From assembly GCA_030682405.1 (NCBI GenBank), contig JAUXOF010000063.1, positions 1-40,023 of the forward strand: 40,023 nucleotides of DNA. The letters run 5' to 3'. The notes beneath the pieces are model-generated. The model was not told where the DNA came from. It was given only the letters and a program-made list of their open reading frames with translations, and searched no databases. Made by a program: the position numbers and the translations under genes. Origin of the DNA: Thermodesulfovibrionales bacterium. GTDB taxonomy: Bacteria > Nitrospirota > Thermodesulfovibrionia > Thermodesulfovibrionales > JdFR-86. Numbering within the stretch: position 1 is the stretch's first letter; each line of letters begins with the position of its first letter. This document shows, piece by piece, positions 35,932-40,023 of this stretch.

Positions 35932-36879
35932 TCAAAACCCCCTGACCGCGGTCCAGAGCGCAGGTATTGTCTGCGAGTGGGTGCCCCTGACGTAAAAGCT
36001 CTCCCCGCCGTCGGCGACGGTCCTGACGAGCATCGTCTTCCACGGCCTGAAGTAATAGGCAGGGCATTCCTTTGCCGGTTCTTTCCTGAAATCCCCCGGC
36101 AGCTCATGCAGGTCGCAGACGAGAGTAGTGAAACGCCTTATGTGCCTGCCCTCCTGAGCTGCCACGTTCCGCGCCATGCTCAGGGCCTTAAGATAAACTT
36201 CAGGGGCTGTCACCGCGCTGCCGAAATTCATAACCACCCCTCCTTCAAGCCTTGAGACCGCATCGGTAAAGCGCAAAAAATCAAAATAAGACGTGGCCCC
36301 TGCAGCCGCACCGTCGAAATTCGGATGCTCGTGTATTATGTCAAACCCTATGCCGACATGCACGGTGGCGGGAATCTTAAGCCTGTGGCAGGCGGCAAGA
36401 AGACTTATATCCTTATGGGGGAAATCCCCCTCGCATATCGCCTTGCCAACGGCCTCTCCCATGCCCACGCCGCCACGGGAATACGCCTCGTTCACTATGT
36501 CGTTTATGCTACCGGTCTCCTTCCAGAGGCCGAACTCCCCTTCCTTAATATACCGCGCCACGCTTTCGGTGGTGGCCCCTATCAACGCGAACTCGTAGTC
36601 ATGAATCACGCACGAGCCGTTCATGGAAAGGCATGTGACATAGCCGCGCTCCATAAGGTCTATGATATACCTCTGGACGCAGGCCCTAATCACATGGCCG
36701 CCCATCATCATTATTATCCCGCTTCCTCCGGCTTTTGCCGCCTTTATGCGCGAGGCTACTTCCCTTAGAGAGGCGTGAGGAGAACCGTGTGGGGCAAGCT
36801 CCATAATGCAACTTAAGCTTATGTCGTGGGTTCTTTCTCCGAGAGGCTTTATCCTGAGTTTTGCCCTGTCAAAGACCAT
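35932..36879 (-). CDS. deoxyhypusine-synthase-like protein
   Basis: The 315-residue protein resembles the deoxyhypusine synthase superfamily in bacteria: SGIIMMMGGHVIRACVQRYI, FALIGATTESVARYI, ATVHVGIGFDIIHEHPNFDG and GSAVTAPEVYLKAL. True deoxyhypusine synthase transfers an aminobutyl group from spermidine to eIF5A using NAD. Bacteria lack eIF5A, so this member has another unknown role. It is the first gene of the 19-gene operon, which links it to nucleotide-sugar genes. An NAD-dependent sugar or amine transformation is possible. The ATG is preceded by ggcagga. Confidence 0.75.
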   Translation of the reverse strand: MVFDRAKLRIKPLGERTHDISLSCIMELAPHGSPHASLREVASRIKAAKAGGSGIIMMMGGHVIRACVQRYIIDLMERGYVTCLSMNGSCVIHDYEFALIGATTESVARYIKEGEFGLWKETGSINDIVNEAYSRGGVGMGEAVGKAICEGDFPHKDISLLAACHRLKIPATVHVGIGFDIIHEHPNFDGAAAGATSYFDFLRFTDAVSRLEGGVVMNFGSAVTAPEVYLKALSMARNVAAQEGRHIRRFTTLVCDLHELPGDFRKEPAKECPAYYFRPWKTMLVRTVADGGESFYVRGTHSQTIPALWTAVRGF

Positions 36880-36893
36880 TTTCCTGCCTTATA

Positions 36894-36922
36894 ATTGTAA
36901 TGCCGCCTATTTTTAAAACTAA
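36894..36922 (-). promoter_or_regulatory. possible promoter of the 19-gene operon
   Basis: On the minus strand TTAGTT (36922-36917) and TACAAT (36899-36894) are separated by exactly 17 bases, 14 bases before the start codon of the deoxyhypusine-synthase-like gene. The -10 matches the consensus at five of six positions, but the -35 is poor. The leader would be very short and includes only aaggcaggaa. Confidence 0.4.
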
Positions 36923-36938
36923 CACACCTTGCGGCATT
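36899..36938. promoter_or_regulatory. 8-base inverted repeat at the operon promoter
   Basis: aatgccgc (36899-36906) and gcggcatt (36931-36938) form a perfect dyad with a 24-base centre that includes the putative -35 and most of the spacer. The position suits a regulator operator. No adjacent regulator gene is seen. Confidence 0.45.
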
Positions 36939-37016
36939 TTATCAAGCAAACACGGGGCGCTGCTGGGTCTGCGACATAGAGGATTCATGGAGAGGCGTAA
37001 CCCCTTTATTTTAAAG

Positions 37017-37101
37017 TGCCGGAGGCCGGACTTGAACCGGCACGGTGCTAAGCACCGAGGGATTTTAAGTCCCTTGCGTCTGCCAATTCCGCCACTCCGG
37101 C
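37017..37101 (-). tRNA. tRNA-Leu (anticodon UAA)
   Basis: The minus strand folds as an 85-base class II tRNA. The acceptor stem is gccggag/ctccggc, the D arm contains ggcggaattggcagac, and the anticodon stem ggga/tccc closes the loop cttaaaa with anticodon TAA. A long variable arm (ctcggtgcttagcaccg) and a T arm with ggttcaagtcc follow. CCA is not encoded after the discriminator A. It lies between the glycan operon and the TusA-like gene. I see no integrase or duplicated tRNA end beside it. Confidence 0.97.
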
Positions 37102-37200
37102 ATGATTGTTGATTTTAAAGGATTCGGAGGTGTTTGGTCAAACACCCCTCAGTTTTGCGCGAAACACCGATGCCTGAACGGAACACACTAAGAACAGCGG

Positions 37201-37437
37201 CTACTTTTTTCTTATGTAATAGTAAAACTTTTTATTCTCTTCCTTTGTGCCTAAAAGCTCATGGCCGAGCCTCTTTAGGAGTGCCGGGATATCGGCCTTT
37301 GTGCCAGAGTCCGTCGCTATTAATTCCATAACCTGTCCGGGCTCAAGCGCATCAATGGCCTTTTTGGCCTTCAGCACCGGCATCGGGCAGTTAAGCCCGC
37401 ATGCATCCACATGGACATCAGCCTTTATGTCCGCCAT
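37201..37437 (-). CDS. TusA-like sulfur carrier protein
   Basis: The 78-residue protein has the family motif CGLNCPMPVLKAKKAI, in which C17 of CPMP is the expected sulfur-carrying cysteine. TusA-family proteins relay persulfide sulfur for tRNA thiolation, molybdenum cofactor or dissimilatory sulfur metabolism. C13 gives a second cysteine that many TusA proteins lack. GGGGAGG precedes the ATG. It stands alone, so which sulfur pathway it serves is unclear. Confidence 0.92.
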   Translation of the reverse strand: MADIKADVHVDACGLNCPMPVLKAKKAIDALEPGQVMELIATDSGTKADIPALLKRLGHELLGTKEENKKFYYYIRKK

Positions 37438-37531
37438 ACAAATACCTCCCCTTTAGTTTTTAGAAACTTAGCAACATCCGGCCCCTAAAGTCAAGTTCAG
37501 CCGCTGTCATTTGTCGTCAAGCCGCTCCCGC

Positions 37532-37816
37532 CTACTTAATCATTTTTATGAATTCCTCAACCGGCAGGGCCACAAGCGTAAGGAGATGCACCGAACCCCT
37601 TGAGCCTAACTCCACGGACATGCGCATGACCGTATCGTTGTCAGGGGCGTCCACTATGTTTACGAAGTCATACGGCCCCAGGACTGCAAACTGCTCCCTA
37701 ACCTTCACGCCCATCTTTTCAAGCTCCTTGTTCACCTCAAGAATCCTCTGCGGATTCTGCTTGATGGTCTTTCTCCCCTCATCCGTAAGTGTGCTCAACA
37801 CGACATACGTTGCCAT
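37532..37816 (-). CDS. GYD-domain protein
   Basis: The 94-residue protein matches the small GYD-type ferredoxin-like family: ATYVVLSTLTDEGRKTIKQN, GPYDFVNIVDAPDN and GSRGSVHLLTL. The motif that names the family (G-Y-D) appears here as G-P-Y-D. These proteins form small oligomers of unknown function. A strong aaggagggg lies before the ATG. It is separated from the TusA-like gene by 94 bases and may share its transcript. Confidence 0.85.
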   Translation of the reverse strand: MATYVVLSTLTDEGRKTIKQNPQRILEVNKELEKMGVKVREQFAVLGPYDFVNIVDAPDNDTVMRMSVELGSRGSVHLLTLVALPVEEFIKMIK

Positions 37817-38049
37817 AACCCCTCCTTTTTAATTAAAGTCAACGCCATTGCCTCTCCTGAGAAATTCTATACCTTTTCACAGGGTTTTTCAAAAAACTTT
37901 TCTCTTGCCTCTTTACACTATGCAAGCCCTCCCTGCTTTAATTCAGGGGGGAGGGGGGGGTGCCAGAGCCTAACCCATTGATTTTATTCAATTCAAAGTT
38001 TAATAAGTTTACATTTGGTTTACAAACAAGCATCTTTTTAAAGCTCCTT

Positions 38050-38146
38050 TCCCCTTAAATAATACTACCTTACCCCTCTCTACGAGCCTTCGGCCAACCT
38101 CCTCTATGAGCCGTTGGCTCCGAGCCATAGGCCATTATTAAGGGGA
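38050..38146. repeat. inverted-repeat element with diverged three-arm module (copy 3)
   Basis: Outer arms tccccttaaataat (38050-38063) and attattaagggga (38134-38146) pair with a single bulge. Inside is ctatgagccgttggctc from 38104, continuing to 38131, which matches the module of copies 1 and 2 at 22 of 28 bases. The differences are compensatory: C to G in both outer arms is matched by C in the middle arm. No transposase is present. Confidence 0.7.
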
Positions 38147-38150
38147 GGAT

Positions 38151-38214
38151 TAAATCCCCTCCTGTGGTCTAAATCCCCTCCTGTGGTCTAAATCCCCTCC
38201 TTACCAAGGAGGGG
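38151..38214. repeat. tandem 19-base units ending in a CCCCTCCTT hairpin
   Basis: The unit taaatcccctcctgtggtc occurs at 38151-38169 and 38170-38188, and a third partial copy starts at 38189. The third runs into cccctcctt (38194-38202), loop acc, aaggagggg (38206-38214), a 9-base perfect stem. The same hairpin design recurs at 39299-39389. Two and a half units with no spacers do not make a CRISPR array. Confidence 0.8.
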
Positions 38215-38498
38215 CGAGGGGAGGTTTTTCCTCCGTGCCTCCTGCGGTTAATGTATTACAGGGGGACGGAACTCGTCTACCCGAACCGGTTCCGCCAAAC
38301 GAGGACAGTAGGGGGGAATGTCCTTGTCATTAGGGCAGAAAAATCTTGACAGAAATAAAGAGGCGGATAAAGGACATAGAAACAAAGAAAGTAAAGCCGC
38401 TCTCAAGGGAAGAAATTTTAAAAGATGTCCTATTAACCCACTCCCGCTTAGGGTCTGTCAGTCCTTTCCGGTGCGTCTTTATGGGGGAGTAAGACGGC

Positions 38499-38528
38499 TT
38501 GTTTTTGACCACGGCTTTGCCTTATACT
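38499..38528 (+). promoter_or_regulatory. weak promoter candidate for the toxin-antitoxin pair
   Basis: TTGTTT (38499-38504) and TATACT (38523-38528) are 18 bases apart, about 30 bases before the antitoxin ATG. The -10 is good and the -35 is poor, so this is tentative. Confidence 0.35.
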
Positions 38529-38557
38529 GCATTTATAAGCTTTTAAAAGGAGGCGAA

Positions 38558-38752
38558 ATGCCCTTAACAAAAAAGAACGTTATTTTCCCTGTCAGCGTAT
38601 TTGAGACGGCGGATACTAAGGAAGACCTTGAGGATTGGCTCTTGGCTCAAAACCCCGAATTCATAAAGAAAATGCGAAAAGCAAAAAAGGACGACATGCA
38701 GGGCAAGGGAAAAGATTGGAAAACTCTTAAAACCGAGCTATGTTTAAAGTAA
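38558..38752 (+). CDS. small antitoxin-type protein of a type II toxin-antitoxin pair
   Basis: The ATG at 38558 is chosen because AAAGGAGG (38546-38553) lies just before it. The product has 64 residues: a hydrophobic start VIFPVSVFETADTKEDLEDWL and a basic, Lys-rich C-terminus (MRKAKKDDMQGKGKDWKTLK). It resembles short antitoxins found with RelE/ParE toxins, with no obvious DNA-binding domain. The gene overlaps the toxin start by 13 bases, the usual coupling. It would bind and neutralise the toxin. The family name cannot be given. Confidence 0.75.
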   Translation: MPLTKKNVIFPVSVFETADTKEDLEDWLLAQNPEFIKKMRKAKKDDMQGKGKDWKTLKTELCLK

Positions 38753-39018
38753 CCTTCCTGCCCGAAGCCGAAGGGTCATTTAAGAAACTCGATAAACCCC
38801 TACAAGCAAGAATCGCCGAAAAGATAGACTGGCTCTCCATGAATGCGGATAAAATCATCCACCACCCGCTTGTCTCTTTGCCTGACGATTTGAAGGGTTT
38901 ATGCAGAATGCGGGTCGGAGACTATAGAATCCTGTATTGGACTTATGGTGAAATCAAGCAGATTAAGATTTACGATATAGAGCACAGGGGCAGGGAATAT
39001 CGTTCCATAAGAAAATAA
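38740..39018 (+). CDS. RelE/ParE-superfamily toxin
   Basis: The 92-residue protein has the fold signature of the superfamily: FKVTFLPEAEGSFKKLDKPL, LKGLCRMRVGDYRILYWTYG and IKIYDIEHRGREYR. RelE-type members cut mRNA on the ribosome; ParE-type members poison gyrase. The C-terminal H-R-x-x-x-Y pattern (HRGREY) is common in the RelE branch, so mRNA cleavage is slightly favoured. The gene is intact. Confidence 0.88.
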   Translation: MFKVTFLPEAEGSFKKLDKPLQARIAEKIDWLSMNADKIIHHPLVSLPDDLKGLCRMRVGDYRILYWTYGEIKQIKIYDIEHRGREYRSIRK

Positions 39019-39097
39019 GCCTTACAAAAACAGGGCGCTAACCAATCCCGAATTCTGGGGACACAATACTTACTAAGACGGCTATAAGTAAGGCGTC

Positions 39098-39147
39098 ATT
39101 CCCGCGAAGGTCTATGACCCGTGGGTCACGACCCATAGGGCGGGAAT
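39098..39147. repeat. ATTCCCG/CGGGAAT element with three-arm module (copy 2)
   Basis: Outer arms attcccg (39098-39104) and cgggaat (39141-39147) enclose the module. Bases 39111-39147 equal 15260-15296 with no mismatch over 37 bases. The left flank aggcgtcattcccgcgaagg is the classic form of this intergenic repeat. Confidence 0.88.
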
Positions 39148-39298
39148 CCAGACCCATGGATGCCCGATTACAGTCCTCGGGCATGACAGGATATGATTTT
39201 TATGTATCTTTACTTATGACCGCATTAGTAATTCACCTTCGGAAGCAATCTGCACTGGGTCTGCGTCAGATTTGTGGGGTTGGCTGTTTCCTCTTATT

Positions 39299-39389
39299 CC
39301 CCCTTTAGCAAAGGGGGTATGGGGGATTTTACGATGACAGCGATTTTATTTAAAAAATCTCCCCTCACCCCTCTTTTCCAAAGAGGGGG
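39299..39389. repeat. pair of C-tract/G-tract hairpins
   Basis: cccccttt (39299-39306), loop agc, aaaggggg (39310-39317) is followed by cccctcttt (39368-39376), loop tcc, aaagagggg (39380-39388). Both have a three-base loop and a TTT/AAA top, like the hairpin at 38194-38214. They look like a repetitive palindrome family. The flanking T and A runs could also give terminator activity. Confidence 0.75.
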
Positions 39390-39441
39390 ACAAAAACCTA
39401 ATCGGCCTTGCCCCACTTTTATGACGCACACCCATCTGAAC

Positions 39442-39470
39442 TTGACAGTTTTGCGGCTGGGCTTTATATT
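39442..39470 (+). promoter_or_regulatory. strong sigma-70-type promoter of the last gene
   Basis: TTGACA (39442-39447) is a perfect -35. TATATT (39465-39470) follows after exactly 17 bases. Transcription would start near 39476-39478, only a few bases before the ATG at 39481, giving an almost leaderless message. No Shine-Dalgarno is present. Confidence 0.7.
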
Positions 39471-39480
39471 AAGCGCACAT

Positions 39481-40023
39481 ATGAAAAAGGCGCATCTTAT
39501 AAGCGGGTCTATTGTTCTTCTTGCGGCGCTTGTTTTGCCCGCAACCTTTTTTAACATCTCCGAGCTACAGGCGCAAAACAGGCAATCTGTCGAGGAACGG
39601 CTACAGAAACTCGAAACAGGGCAGGAAGTGAATAAGGCGCTTATGGAGAAGGACAAGGAATTAAAGGATATTCTTGAAAAGGAGATATCAAGGAGCGCTG
39701 AGGCGCAGAGGCAGATTCAGGAAACTGCGTCTAAGACGATTGAAACAACGGGCGGAATTGCCAAATCAGTTATATGGGTTTTGGGCATTTTGGCTTCTAT
39801 ACTTGCCTTTTTCGGGATAAAAAGCATAAGGGATGTGCAGAAGGAACAGAAGAAAATTGAAGGCATGTCCAGAAAAATGGAGACGTATTGCACAAAGGCC
39901 GAAGCCGACCAGCGAAAAATAGGGGACGACCAGCGAACAATAGAGAATTTGAAGGAGACGTATTGCACAAAGGCCGAAGCCGACCAGCGAAAAATAGAGG
40001 ATTTGACAACGGAGATAGAGAAA
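39481..40023 (+). CDS. coiled-coil membrane protein with internal repeats (5' part)
   Basis: The frame is open from the ATG to the end of the window (181 codons visible, no stop). Residues 1-22 (KKAHLISGSIVLLAALVLPA) form a signal peptide or membrane anchor. About 28-94 are Glu/Lys/Gln-rich coiled coil. About 96-117 (SVIWVLGILASILAFFGI) form a transmembrane helix. After it, the unit ETYCTKAEADQRKI occurs twice with a 25-residue period. I do not recognise the family. The second helix suggests that the repeats are cytoplasmic if the N-terminus is exported. Each repeat has a cysteine. Confidence 0.75.
   Translation, partial: MKKAHLISGSIVLLAALVLPATFFNISELQAQNRQSVEERLQKLETGQEVNKALMEKDKELKDILEKEISRSAEAQRQIQETASKTIETTGGIAKSVIWVLGILASILAFFGIKSIRDVQKEQKKIEGMSRKMETYCTKAEADQRKIGDDQRTIENLKETYCTKAEADQRKIEDLTTEIEK
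39879..39997 (+). repeat. 75-base-period DNA repeat inside the last gene
   Basis: A 44-base stretch at 39879-39922 is repeated without mismatch at 39954-39997. The 75-base period keeps the reading frame (25 residues). A shorter echo, gaccagcgaacaatagag, lies between them (39927-39944). The identity at DNA level points to recent duplication or slippage. Confidence 0.9.

Larger units (their letters stand above)
37817..38557. other. repeat-rich intergenic region without a supported gene
   Basis: These 741 bases hold the GYD gene leader, poly-G/C tracts (for example 37943-37962), the inverted-repeat element at 38050-38146, the tandem units and hairpin at 38151-38214, and the upstream DNA of the toxin-antitoxin pair. 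A frame open from 38318 merges into the antitoxin, but its upstream part has no Shine-Dalgarno and looks non-coding. The stretch ggggggaatgtccttgtc near 38311 is the kind of sequence I associate with repeat-linked transposon remnants, without proof. Confidence 0.6.
39019..39480. other. repeat-rich gap between the toxin and the last gene
   Basis: No gene is supported here. From left to right: a gaattctggggacacaatac stretch (39050-39069) that I associate with repeat-transposon remnants; the three-arm element (39098-39147); a small hairpin, atgcccga/tcgggcat (39160-39184 area); two poly-C/poly-G hairpins (39299-39389); and a strong promoter (39442-39470). Short frames in this stretch run through repeats and lack ribosome-binding sites. 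Confidence 0.6.

Noticed and set aside
35925-36107. Extended N-terminus of the stand-alone nucleotidyltransferase
   Set aside because: The extra residues are Arg/Gly-rich, overlap the upstream gene in another frame and have no domain match. The ATG at 35924 fits the family.
16759-36879. A polyamine link between the spermidine-synthase-like and deoxyhypusine-synthase-like genes
   Set aside because: They are more than 17 kb apart in different transcription units, and neither is proven to use spermidine. The idea rests on names alone.
37017-37101. tRNA-Leu as an integration site of a genomic island
   Set aside because: No integrase gene and no repeated tRNA 3' end is visible within the window.
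38151-38214. Possible CRISPR array
   Set aside because: There are only two full 19-base units, directly adjacent without spacers, and no cas genes in the window.
39114-39308. Short plus-strand frame of 64 codons
   Set aside because: It runs through the three-arm repeat and palindromes and has no ribosome-binding site.
39294-39656. Minus-strand frame of 120 codons
   Set aside because: It is antisense to the last gene and to repeat hairpins. The plus-strand frame with signal peptide, coiled coil and strong promoter explains the region better.

Overview
This is a 40 kb stretch of bacterial chromosome, dense in genes and mostly on the minus strand. It looks like a Gram-negative anaerobe-type lineage. 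Nitrospirota or Desulfobacterota are my best guesses, from the heavy use of AGG (Arg) and ATA (Ile) codons, a heme c-bearing chemoreceptor, HEAT-repeat and CheW-rich chemotaxis genes, and dispersed ATTCCCG/CGGGAAT inverted repeats. No rRNA or marker gene fixes the taxonomy, so this is an inference.

Region 1 (1-3804, plus strand): the tail of an unknown gene, hypoxanthine phosphoribosyltransferase (hpt), a QueD-type 6-carboxytetrahydropterin synthase, a PmbA/TldE-like protein and an NtrC-type sigma-54 activator. The last three overlap end to end.

Region 2 (3821-15127, minus strand): a nine-gene chemosensory operon, read from 15127 down: long acidic CheW, two chemoreceptors, short CheW, a HEAT-repeat protein, CheR, CheB, a coiled-coil GAF protein and a CheY-like regulator. 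No CheA is present. The larger receptor has a CxxCH heme motif in its periplasmic domain and a PhnD-like solute-binding domain fused to its cytoplasmic end.

Region 3 (15128-20317): homoserine dehydrogenase on the plus strand, then a membrane protein fused to a spermidine-synthase-like domain and a large GT-C-like membrane protein on the minus strand.

Region 4 (20430-36879, minus strand): a tightly packed run of 19 genes that is the most interesting part of the window. From its 5' end it encodes a deoxyhypusine-synthase-like protein, a stand-alone nucleotidyltransferase, a nucleotidyltransferase-PfkB kinase fusion, a GmhA-like SIS isomerase, a radical SAM/SPASM enzyme, a Nudix hydrolase, a split transketolase, an RmlD-like reductase, two more radical SAM/SPASM enzymes, E1 alpha and beta subunits of a ThDP enzyme without E2/E3, a sugar-nucleotide epimerase/dehydratase, a GT2 glycosyltransferase, a fourth radical SAM/SPASM enzyme, a small TIM-barrel protein and two related small membrane proteins. 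The four radical SAM proteins are paralogues sharing an N-terminal signature and the C-terminal tail PEH[VI]NFI. I infer a pathway that makes a nucleotide-activated, heptose-like or carbon-branched sugar (or cyclitol) and places it on a lipid or surface glycan. The product is unknown.

Region 5 (36880-40023): tRNA-Leu(UAA), a TusA-like protein, a GYD-domain protein, repeat-rich intergenic DNA, a type II toxin-antitoxin pair, and the start of a coiled-coil membrane protein that runs off the end. The repeats include a three-arm hairpin module found three times in the window.
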